From the NCBI GenBank assembly GCA_900552755.1, contig USAY01000109.1, positions 1-6,131 of the forward strand: a stretch of 6,131 bases of DNA, written 5' to 3'. Of the stretch, positions 1 through 4,905 are shown piece after piece (positions within the stretch are counted from its first letter, which is position 1; each line of letters opens with the position of its first letter). Source of the stretch: an uncultured Collinsella sp. (GTDB lineage: Bacteria; Actinomycetota; Coriobacteriia; Coriobacteriales; Coriobacteriaceae). Below the pieces are notes generated by a model. The model ran no database searches. It had not been told where the DNA came from and saw only the letters and a program-made list of their open reading frames with translations. The position numbers were made by a program, and so were the translations under genes.

Positions 1-25
1 AAGTATGTTTCTGAGTTATTTCGTG

Positions 26-55
26 TTGACCCATTTGAGCGCGATGGGGTATAAC
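26..55 (+). promoter_or_regulatory. Predicted sigma-70-type promoter of the glutamate ABC operon
   Basis: A TTGACC -35 box (26-31) and a TATAAC -10 box (50-55) are separated by 18 bases; each differs from consensus at one base. Transcription would start near 62, giving a leader of roughly 37 bases that contains the ribosome site AGAAAGGTG (83-91) before the ATG at 99. The surrounding 98 bases are much richer in A+T than the genes and hold no coding frame. I see no clear operator palindrome here. The boxes are visible; activity is inferred. Confidence 0.65.
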
Positions 56-98
56 TCTACTCAACCGCTAGGGATTTTATTGAGAAAGGTGTTCTACC

Positions 99-1094
99 AT
101 GAGCAAGAACCTCTCCCAGCAGGTCGTTCTCGACCGCCGCGGCTTCGTTGCCGCCACCTTCGCAACCGTCGCCGGCCTTGGTCTTGCCGGCTGCTCCGAC
201 ACCAGCGCCGAGGCCGACAAGGGTTCCGCCGCCGGCTCCTCCAAGGGCTCCGAGGATACCGAGGTTTCCGCTACGCTCGATGCCAAGGCATTCGACAAGC
301 TCGTCGACAACGGCCCCAAGGCCGATGACGACGCCATCGCCGCCAGCACCTGGGCCACGGCCGTCAAGGACGCCGGCGTCTTTAAGATCGGTGGCGTTCA
401 GACCTCCACGCTCTTCTCCCTCCTCAACGAGAAAGACGGTCAGACCCGCGGCTTCGATGCCGGTATCGCACAGCTCCTGTCCAACTACATTCTGGGCGAG
501 AACAAGGTCGAGATCACCCAGGTAACCTCGGACACGCGTGAGTCCGTCCTGCAGAACGGCCAGGTCGACGCCGTCTTCGCCACCTACACCATTACCGATG
601 AGCGCAAGAAGCTCGTCTCCTTTGCCGGTCCCTACTACTACACGCAGCAGGCCATCCTGGTGCTCGCCGATAACGACGACATCAAGGGCGTCGACGACCT
701 GGCCGACAAGAACGTCGCCGTCCAGTCCGGCTCCAACGGCCCTGCCATCCTGGAGGAGTTCGCCCCCAAGGCCAGCCAGCAGGAGTTCAAGACCGACGAG
801 GAGGCCCGCCAGGCACTCCAGCAGGGCCGCGTCGATGCCTACGTCATCGATAACAACATGCAGCAGAGCGCGCTGGTCCGCGAGCCCGGCAAATACAAGA
901 TCGCCGGCAAGCCCTTCGGCAGCAAGGAGCCCTATGGCATCGGCCTGCCGCTCGATTCCGACGGCGTCGCCTTCGTTAACGACTTCCTTAAGAAGATCGA
1001 GGACGATGGCACCTGGACCGAGCTGTGGCAGATCTGCATCGGCGACCGTACGGGCGACACCAACGTTCCCGAGCTGCCCGAGATCGGCGCCTAG
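99..1094 (+). CDS. gluB: Glutamate-type ABC transporter substrate-binding lipoprotein (GluB-like)
   Basis: Extracytoplasmic receptor that captures a polar amino acid, probably glutamate, and delivers it to the permeases encoded downstream. It has 331 residues. The N-terminus carries a twin-arginine-like motif RRGF (13-16), a hydrophobic stretch, and the lipobox LAGC with Cys32 as the lipidated residue, so it is a lipoprotein and possibly Tat-exported. Residues 33-60 are a Ser/Gly/Ala/charged linker typical of surface tethering. The family 3 binding fold covers about 90-312, with recognisable blocks GFDAGIAQLL (118-127), TYTITDERKKLVSFAGPYYY (162-181), VAVQSGSNG (206-214), DAYVIDNN (246-253) and EPYGIGLPL (277-285). 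The TYTITDERKK..FAGPYY and EPYGIGL blocks resemble actinobacterial GluB. The start is supported by AGAAAGGTG (83-91), 7 bases upstream. It is the first gene of the operon, behind its own promoter and followed by a hairpin. Glutamine or aspartate as substrate is not excluded. Confidence 0.92.
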   Translation: MSKNLSQQVVLDRRGFVAATFATVAGLGLAGCSDTSAEADKGSAAGSSKGSEDTEVSATLDAKAFDKLVDNGPKADDDAIAASTWATAVKDAGVFKIGGVQTSTLFSLLNEKDGQTRGFDAGIAQLLSNYILGENKVEITQVTSDTRESVLQNGQVDAVFATYTITDERKKLVSFAGPYYYTQQAILVLADNDDIKGVDDLADKNVAVQSGSNGPAILEEFAPKASQQEFKTDEEARQALQQGRVDAYVIDNNMQQSALVREPGKYKIAGKPFGSKEPYGIGLPLDSDGVAFVNDFLKKIEDDGTWTELWQICIGDRTGDTNVPELPEIGA

Positions 1095-1130
1095 GCAACG
1101 AGCCTGGTAACGGCCGCAACGAAACCATAT

Positions 1131-1169
1131 GGAAACGCACGATGCGCTTTATTGCGATAAACTGTTTCC
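1131..1169 (+). repeat. Weak inverted repeat upstream of the intercistronic hairpin
   Basis: GGAAAC (1131-1136) can pair with GTTTCC (1164-1169), enclosing 27 bases that contain a nested TTTAT/ATAAA pair (1148-1152 with 1157-1161) around the loop TGCG. The stems are short and separated by internal loops, so the fold would be weak alone. It may extend the structured region between the binding-protein and permease genes, or be chance. This AT-richer stretch has no coding frame. Confidence 0.3.
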
Positions 1170-1182
1170 TTACTAAGTTGTC

Positions 1183-1215
1183 GGGGCTTCCGTACACACG
1201 GGGGCCCCTTTCCTT
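1183..1215 (+). terminator. Intercistronic hairpin, probable leaky terminator or mRNA stabiliser
   Basis: Bases 1183-1193 (GGGGCTTCCGT) pair with 1198-1208 (ACGGGGGCCCC) in an uninterrupted 11-bp stem: nine Watson-Crick pairs plus two adjacent U-G wobbles, closed by the four-base loop ACAC. The stem is followed by TTTCCTT, a broken T-run weaker than a full intrinsic terminator. It lies in the 138-base gap between the binding-protein stop and the first permease ATG, whose ribosome site GGGAGGT (1222-1228) begins 13 bases after the stem. In many importer operons such hairpins partly terminate transcription or protect the upstream message, so the binding protein is made in excess. That role is inferred here. 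Confidence 0.75.
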
Positions 1216-1232
1216 ATCGGCGGGAGGTCCGC

Positions 1233-1892
1233 ATGAGTCTCTCCGAGCTCTGGTCGCTCTATGGCCAGAACTATATCGACGCGCTGCTAGCAACCTGGGG
1301 CATGACGCTTGAGTCGTTTGCCATCGCCATGGTGCTGGCAGTCGCCGTCACCGTGATGCGCGTGTCGCCGCTCAAGCCGCTGCGCGTCTTTGGCGACCTG
1401 TATGTCCAGGTCTTCCGTAACATCCCCGGCATCGCGCTGCTTATCATCGTCGTCTACGCACTGCCGCCGCTCAAGGTCGTCCTGCCCTACCGCACCTGCG
1501 TAATCGTCGCCACGGTCCTTTTGGGCTCGGCCTTTGGCTCCGAGAACTTTATGAGTGGCATCAACACCGTTGGCGTCGGTCAGGTCGAAGCCGCACGTTC
1601 GCTCGGCATGAGCTTCAATCGCATCCTCGCCAAGATCGTGATTCCGCAGGCACTGCGCTCAAGCGTGCTGGCCATGACCAACCTCTTTATCGCCGTCATG
1701 CTCACCACCGCGCTCGGCAGCCAGGTGCCGCTTAAGCCGCAGGAGCTCACCGGCGTGGTGAGCTATATCAACACGCGCTCGCTCGGCGGCGTCGCCGCGT
1801 TCTTTATCTCGGCGCTCGGCTACCTGGGCACGGCCTTTGTGGTGAGCCACATTGGCAACTACATCGATAAGAAGGTGAGGATCCTCCGATGA
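1233..1892 (+). CDS. gluC: Glutamate ABC transporter permease, GluC-like
   Basis: One of two integral membrane subunits forming the translocation path of the importer. It has 219 residues, normal for a HisM/GluC-type permease, with hydrophobic segments around 24-42, 60-80, 86-103, 143-163 and 186-206. The FRNIPGIALL stretch (61-70) is the family's early conserved block. The cytoplasmic EAA loop that docks on the ATPase is clear: EAARSLG (119-125), then IVIPQA (135-140). The segments TVMRVSPLKPLR (40-51) and SGINTV (108-113) followed by GQVEAARSLG (116-125) resemble actinobacterial GluC. GGGAGGT at 1222-1228, 4 bases before the ATG, sets the start. The stop overlaps the next start in an ATGA (1889-1892), implying coupled translation. 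Odd: where related permeases usually carry a K-[DN]-T-[ST] motif after the EAA loop, this one reads VMLTTALGSQ (155-164), without the lysine. Confidence 0.9.
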   Translation: MSLSELWSLYGQNYIDALLATWGMTLESFAIAMVLAVAVTVMRVSPLKPLRVFGDLYVQVFRNIPGIALLIIVVYALPPLKVVLPYRTCVIVATVLLGSAFGSENFMSGINTVGVGQVEAARSLGMSFNRILAKIVIPQALRSSVLAMTNLFIAVMLTTALGSQVPLKPQELTGVVSYINTRSLGGVAAFFISALGYLGTAFVVSHIGNYIDKKVRILR

Positions 1893-2722
1893 GCAAGCAC
1901 CCCACCTCCGCGCTCACCATGCGCGATGCGCTCTACGAGGCTCCCGGCCCCAAGATGCGCACCAAGATTCGCATCGGCACCGCCATCTCGCTTGTTGCCG
2001 TCGCCGCGCTCGTCGTCCTCGTGTTGCAGCGCTTTTATGTGACCGGTCAGCTTTCGGTCCACTATTGGTATTTCTTTACGCACCTCACTACCTGGAAGTT
2101 CTTGCTTGCCGGCTTTGAGGGCACCGTTAAAGTCGCACTCACCGCTGGCGCCATCGCGCTGGTGCTAGGCTTAGCCCTTATGCTCGGCCGCACGAGCGAC
2201 ATTAAGCCGTTGCAGCTGGCCTGCCGTGTGCTCACCGATTTCTTCCGCGGCGTACCAAGCCTGTTGTTCATCTACTTCTTCTTTTTGGTGCTGCCCCAGT
2301 ACAAGATCGCGCTGCCGTCGTTTTGGATGCTCACGCTTCCCGTCGCGCTCGCTGCAGCCGGCGTGCTAGCTGAGATTTTCCGCGCCGGCGTCAACGCCGT
2401 ACCGCGCGGCCAGGTCGAGGCGGCCCAGGCGCTCGGTCTCTCCAAGGCTAAAATCACCTTTAAAATCGTGCTGCCGCAGGCTATTCGATTTATCATTCCG
2501 TCGTTGATTTCGCAGCTCGTGGTCGTAGTCAAAGACACCACCGTCGCCTACGTGGTGAGCTACCCCGACCTCATGCAAAACGCCCGCGTGCTCATTACCA
2601 ACTACGACGCTCTCGTGTCGGTCTACTTGGTAATCGCGGTCATCTATATCCTCATCAACGTCGCAATCAACAAGGCTGCTGTCTACGTTTCGCACAAGAC
2701 CGGCGCGACCATCATCCGCTAA
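1889..2722 (+). CDS. gluD: Glutamate ABC transporter permease, GluD-like
   Basis: Second membrane subunit of the same importer, expected to pair with the GluC-like protein. It has 277 residues, longer than its partner because of a cytoplasmic N-terminus of about 28 residues containing YEAPGPK (16-22), a feature shared with actinobacterial GluD. Hydrophobic segments fall near 29-47, 74-100, 118-136, 144-162, 202-225 and 243-262. The family block FFRGVPSLLFIYF (118-130) and the ATPase-docking EAA loop are both present: EAAQALG (177-183), then IVLPQA (193-198). The KDTTVAYVVS block (215-224) is also canonical, unlike in its partner. The start overlaps the upstream stop by four bases and is served by AAGGTGAGG (1872-1880), 8 bases before the ATG. 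The intact features suggest a normal subunit; substrate assignment rests on operon context and GluD resemblance. Confidence 0.91.
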   Translation: MSKHPTSALTMRDALYEAPGPKMRTKIRIGTAISLVAVAALVVLVLQRFYVTGQLSVHYWYFFTHLTTWKFLLAGFEGTVKVALTAGAIALVLGLALMLGRTSDIKPLQLACRVLTDFFRGVPSLLFIYFFFLVLPQYKIALPSFWMLTLPVALAAAGVLAEIFRAGVNAVPRGQVEAAQALGLSKAKITFKIVLPQAIRFIIPSLISQLVVVVKDTTVAYVVSYPDLMQNARVLITNYDALVSVYLVIAVIYILINVAINKAAVYVSHKTGATIIR

Positions 2723-2758
2723 CGCTTTACCATTTCGAGTCATAAGGAGCCGAGCACC

Positions 2759-3523
2759 ATGGCACAGAGCACCTCTACCACCGGCAATCAGCCGCTGATC
2801 GAGCTCAAGCACGTCGATAAGCACTATGGCGATCTGCACGTTCTCAACGACATCAATCTCTCGGTCGACCGCGGTGAGGTCGTCGTTGTGATCGGACCCT
2901 CGGGCTCGGGCAAGTCGACCATGTGCCGAACCATCAACCGCTTGGAGACCATCGACTCGGGCGAGATCCTCATCGAAGGTCAGCCGCTTCCGCAGGAAGG
3001 CAAAGACCTTGCCCGCATGCGCGCCGAGTTGGGTATGGTGTTTCAGCAGTTCAACCTGTTCGCACATATGACCGTACTGCAGAACGTCATGCTGGGGCCG
3101 GTCGACGTGCTGGGCGTCTCCAAGGATGAGGCTCGCGAGCGCGCCATGGACCTACTGGGCCGCGTGGGCGTTGCCGAGCAGGCCGATAAGGTGCCCGCAC
3201 AGCTCTCGGGCGGCCAGCAACAGCGCGTGGCCATCGCCCGTTCACTCGCCATGCAGCCCAAGGCCATGCTCTTTGACGAGCCCACAAGTGCCCTTGACCC
3301 CGAGATGATCAACGAGGTGCTCGAGGTCATGGTGCGCTTGGCGCAGCAGGGCATGACGATGATCGTCATCACGCACGAGATGAACTTTGCCCGCCGCGTA
3401 GCCGACCGCGTCGTCTTTATGGCCGACGGCCAGATCGTGGAAACCGGCACGCCCGACGAGTTCTTCGACCATCCCCAGACCAAGCGCGCCCAGGACTTCC
3501 TCAACTCCATCAAGGGCCACTAA
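2759..3523 (+). CDS. gluA: Polar amino acid (glutamate) ABC transporter ATP-binding protein
   Basis: Cytoplasmic ATPase that powers the importer; two copies would bind the EAA loops of the two permeases. It has 254 residues, standard for the GluA/GlnQ/HisP group. All catalytic elements are visible in order: aromatic A-loop Tyr23, Walker A GPSGSGKST (46-54), Q-loop in VFQQFNLF (94-101, Gln96), signature LSGGQQQR (149-156), Walker B MLFDEP (170-175, Glu174 catalytic), D-loop SALD (177-180) and switch His206 in ITHEM (204-208). Nothing is missing or fused, and there is no extra C-terminal regulatory domain. The gap from the gluD-like stop is 36 bases, with AAGGAG (2744-2749) nine bases before the ATG, so it should be on the same message. 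Family assignment is firm; the glutamate substrate is inferred from the operon. GlnQ is the main alternative name. Confidence 0.95.
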   Translation: MAQSTSTTGNQPLIELKHVDKHYGDLHVLNDINLSVDRGEVVVVIGPSGSGKSTMCRTINRLETIDSGEILIEGQPLPQEGKDLARMRAELGMVFQQFNLFAHMTVLQNVMLGPVDVLGVSKDEARERAMDLLGRVGVAEQADKVPAQLSGGQQQRVAIARSLAMQPKAMLFDEPTSALDPEMINEVLEVMVRLAQQGMTMIVITHEMNFARRVADRVVFMADGQIVETGTPDEFFDHPQTKRAQDFLNSIKGH

Positions 3524-3534
3524 CCAGCCACCCC

Positions 3535-3566
3535 GTGGGACAAATTCATCGGAAGTGTTGTCCCAC
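3535..3566. repeat. Perfect 9-bp inverted repeat between the transporter and hydrolase genes
   Basis: GTGGGACAA (3535-3543) is exactly complementary to TTGTCCCAC (3558-3566), with 14 bases between the arms. Inside the loop TTC (3545-3547) can pair with GAA (3552-3554), extending the structure after a small bulge. Neither side has a run of T, so a classical intrinsic terminator is unlikely. It begins 12 bases after the ATPase stop and ends 44 bases before the preferred hydrolase start. It could be an operator, an mRNA processing or stabilising hairpin, or a copy of a genome-wide palindromic repeat. The pairing is seen; the role is unknown. Confidence 0.7.
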
Positions 3567-3596
3567 ATCTCCCATGCGCCCTGTCACCTTCAGATC

Positions 3597-3601
3597 GAAA
3601 G
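3597..3601 (+). promoter_or_regulatory. Weak ribosome site that decides the hydrolase start
   Basis: GAAAG lies 8 bases before the ATG at 3610. It is a modest Shine-Dalgarno match, but the only one suitably placed among the candidate starts. The in-frame ATG at 3574 has CCCACATCTCCC upstream, with no purine-rich site, and the in-frame GTG at 3535 is inside the inverted repeat and also lacks one. Confidence 0.5.
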
Positions 3602-3609
3602 CAACACCT

Positions 3610-4419
3610 ATGATCGGAACTCGTACTTCATCGTCATACACCCCGCATGTCGACGTCGCCCCCGCCGACCGTCCGCTCATCCTCGTCGCGCCGCGTTGGG
3701 AAGAGGCAAAGCCTTTTTTGAGCGAGACGCTCTCCCCCAACGAGGAAATCGCAAGTGTCTTTGTCGATGCCATCCTTGCCGCCGGCGGCCTGCCACTGCA
3801 GATGTCTATTACCGAAGACGTCGATGTTATCCGTCATTACGTGGAAATCGCTGACGGTATCGCTATTCCCGGCGGCCCGGACGTCAACCCCAAACGCTGG
3901 GGCGACGAGCGTCCTTACGACCCCACGCTGTGCTGTGAGATTCGCGACCGTTTTGAGTTTAAGCTGGTTAACGAGGTGCTTCGCGCCAAGAAGCCGCTCT
4001 TTACCACCTGCCGAGGCACGCAGCTGCTCAATGTCGCCACCGGCGGCACCCTGTGCATGGACGTGCCGAGCCTGGGCGCGCGCGAGGGCCGCACGCAGTG
4101 GCGCCATACCCACGTGCTCAACGATCCCGTGCACCCCGTCGAGGTCGTGCCGGGCTCGCTGCTGGAGCGCGCGGTTGGCGGGCACAGGCTGATCCAGACC
4201 AACTCGGCACATCACTGCTGCGTCGACCGTCTGGGTAAAAGCACGCGCTTGGTCGCCAAGGCAACCGACGGCGTTCCCGAGTGCATCGAGGTCGAAGGCC
4301 AGCCTTTCTGCCTGGGCGTGCAATGGCACCCTGAGTACACGTGGAAGACGCTCGAGACCGACTTTAACCTGTGGAAGTCGTTTGTCGAGGCAGCGGCAAA
4401 GGTTAAGCAGGCGCGCTAG
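3610..4419 (+). CDS. Peptidase C26 / class I glutamine-amidotransferase-like hydrolase (gamma-glutamyl-GABA hydrolase family)
   Basis: Predicted cytoplasmic hydrolase cleaving gamma-glutamyl amide bonds; PuuD-type relatives split gamma-glutamyl-GABA into glutamate and GABA. From this start it has 269 residues, near the usual 240-260 plus a short unconserved N-terminus; the fold begins at RPLILVAPRW (21-30). Landmarks in order: IPGGPDVNP (86-94), IRDRFEFKL (111-119), nucleophile elbow TTCRGTQLLNVATGGTL (132-148) with Cys134, NSAHHCCV (198-205), and GVQWHPE (236-242) giving His240 and Glu242, so the Cys-His-Glu triad is complete. Two longer in-frame starts (3574 and 3535) lack ribosome sites. 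Odd: relatives usually read HHQ in the HH block, while here it is HHCC (201-204), and the protein has eight cysteines in total. It follows the glutamate importer by 86 bases on the same strand without its own clear promoter and ends before a terminator, so co-transcription and a glutamate-related role are plausible. The exact substrate is unknown, so puuD is not assigned. Confidence 0.88.
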   Translation: MIGTRTSSSYTPHVDVAPADRPLILVAPRWEEAKPFLSETLSPNEEIASVFVDAILAAGGLPLQMSITEDVDVIRHYVEIADGIAIPGGPDVNPKRWGDERPYDPTLCCEIRDRFEFKLVNEVLRAKKPLFTTCRGTQLLNVATGGTLCMDVPSLGAREGRTQWRHTHVLNDPVHPVEVVPGSLLERAVGGHRLIQTNSAHHCCVDRLGKSTRLVAKATDGVPECIEVEGQPFCLGVQWHPEYTWKTLETDFNLWKSFVEAAAKVKQAR

Positions 4420-4442
4420 CTCGCGAACCCCACAACAAATAA

Positions 4443-4483
4443 GGGTGCCCCGCCGGCCACATGGTCCGACGGGGCACCATTTT
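4443..4483. terminator. Bidirectional terminator between convergent genes
   Basis: GGTGCCCCG (4444-4452) pairs perfectly with CGGGGCACC (4470-4478); after one mismatch a further CGG/CCG (4454-4456 with 4466-4468) extends the stem over a nine-base loop. On the + strand it is followed by ATTTT and starts 24 bases after the hydrolase stop. On the - strand the same stem is followed by CTTATTTGTTG and can end the Hpt message. A smaller hairpin GCTGC/GCAGC (4492-4496 with 4503-4507) lies between this and the Hpt gene end and has no T-run. The position between convergent genes fits termination on both strands. Confidence 0.87.
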
Positions 4484-4524
4484 ACCTATATGCTGCCTGC
4501 ACGCAGCCCAAGGCCCGCAAGCCC

Positions 4525-4569
4525 TTATTCGGCCGCCTCGCGCAGGGCTGACATCGTTGCCGCATATTG
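4525..4569 (-). other. Apparent stranded 3' end of the Hpt gene beyond an in-frame TAG
   Basis: Reading on from the TAG of the Hpt gene in the same frame gives 14 sense codons, QYAATMSALREAAE, and then TAA (4525-4527). The peptide looks like the end of an amphipathic helix with the Tyr-x-x-Thr-x-x-Ala-Leu-Arg spacing common at the C-terminus of small Hpt proteins. Restored, the gene would span 4525-4881 and encode about 118 residues, the usual size for stand-alone Hpt proteins. I infer that this stretch was coding in the recent past. A sequencing error at 4570-4572 would explain it equally well, and chance openness of a 14-codon GC-rich tail cannot be ruled out. Confidence 0.6.
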
Positions 4570-4881
4570 CTACTGCAACGCATGCATTCCCTCGCGAGCA
4601 CCGTCAACGGCATCGGCGCCGCGCAACGCCTCGGTCACCACGACCGCCGGCTCGTACAGATTATCGAATCCCAGGTTCTGGCTCACGCCCTTGAGCGTGT
4701 GCGCTGCCATAAACGCACCTTCGGCGTCTCCCGCCGCCATGGCGGCCTCCAGCTTGTCCATGCTCTCGTCATCCAAAAACTTGAGGGCAAAGCGGGCAAG
4801 CATTTCCCCGCCCATCAGCCGAGCGCACGCGTCATCATAATTAGCGCCGATCTTCTCATACGCCTCACGCATGGAAATCAT
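4570..4881 (-). CDS. Stand-alone Hpt (histidine phosphotransfer) protein, apparently truncated by a late TAG
   Basis: Small cytoplasmic phosphorelay protein that passes phosphate between a kinase receiver and a response regulator through a histidine. It has 103 residues, nearly all helical. The active site is AAHTLKGVSQNLG (59-71) with phospho-acceptor His61 and the conserved Lys64-Gly65. Predicted helices run about 4-23, 25-50, 53-70, 73-88 and 92-103. The last helix is cut short by TAG; the next 14 codons would complete it, so this is probably a nonsense-truncated allele. The phosphorylation site is intact, but bundle stability may suffer. The start at 4881 is set by AAAGGAG (4892-4898), 10 bases upstream; the in-frame ATG nine bases later would be 19 bases away. 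The gene lies 24 bases after the HD-GYP regulator on the same strand and is surely co-transcribed with it, suggesting that regulator, or its unseen kinase, as partner. Confidence 0.86.
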   Translation of the reverse strand: MISMREAYEKIGANYDDACARLMGGEMLARFALKFLDDESMDKLEAAMAAGDAEGAFMAAHTLKGVSQNLGFDNLYEPAVVVTEALRGADAVDGAREGMHALQ

Positions 4882-4891
4882 GGATTAAAAA

Positions 4892-4898
4892 CTCCTTT
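4892..4898 (-). promoter_or_regulatory. Ribosome binding site of the Hpt gene
   Basis: On the - strand AAAGGAG sits in the 24-base gap between the regulator stop and the Hpt start, followed by TTTTTAATCC and the ATG at 4881. It is the strongest Shine-Dalgarno match in this block and fixes the Hpt start. No promoter fits in so short a gap, so the two genes share a message. Confidence 0.75.
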
Positions 4899-4905
4899 GG
4901 TCAAA

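Noticed and set aside
1095..1122. Direct repeat GCAACGA (1095-1101 and 1116-1122)
   Set aside because: Seven bases in two copies within a short GC-rich gap is easily chance, and nothing else marks it as a binding site.
1133..1176. Internal promoter before the first permease
   Set aside because: Candidate boxes (GATAAA at 1156-1161, TACTAA at 1171-1176) are poor and have no acceptable -35 partner at 16-18 bases.
2366..3067. Open frame of 233 codons on the - strand across the gluD/gluA junction
   Set aside because: Antisense to two well-supported transporter genes; no domain motif in its product.
3535..3609. Upstream extension of the hydrolase to GTG 3535 or ATG 3574
   Set aside because: The GTG lies inside the inverted repeat, neither start has a purine-rich ribosome site, and the added residues match nothing in the family.
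3634..4329. Open frame of 231 codons on the - strand
   Set aside because: Antisense to the C26 hydrolase, which has a complete catalytic triad; no motif or ribosome site supports the antisense frame.
4492..4507. Second terminator for the Hpt gene (GCTGC/GCAGC hairpin)
   Set aside because: A five-base stem without a following T-run on either strand; the neighbouring 4443-4483 hairpin explains termination better.
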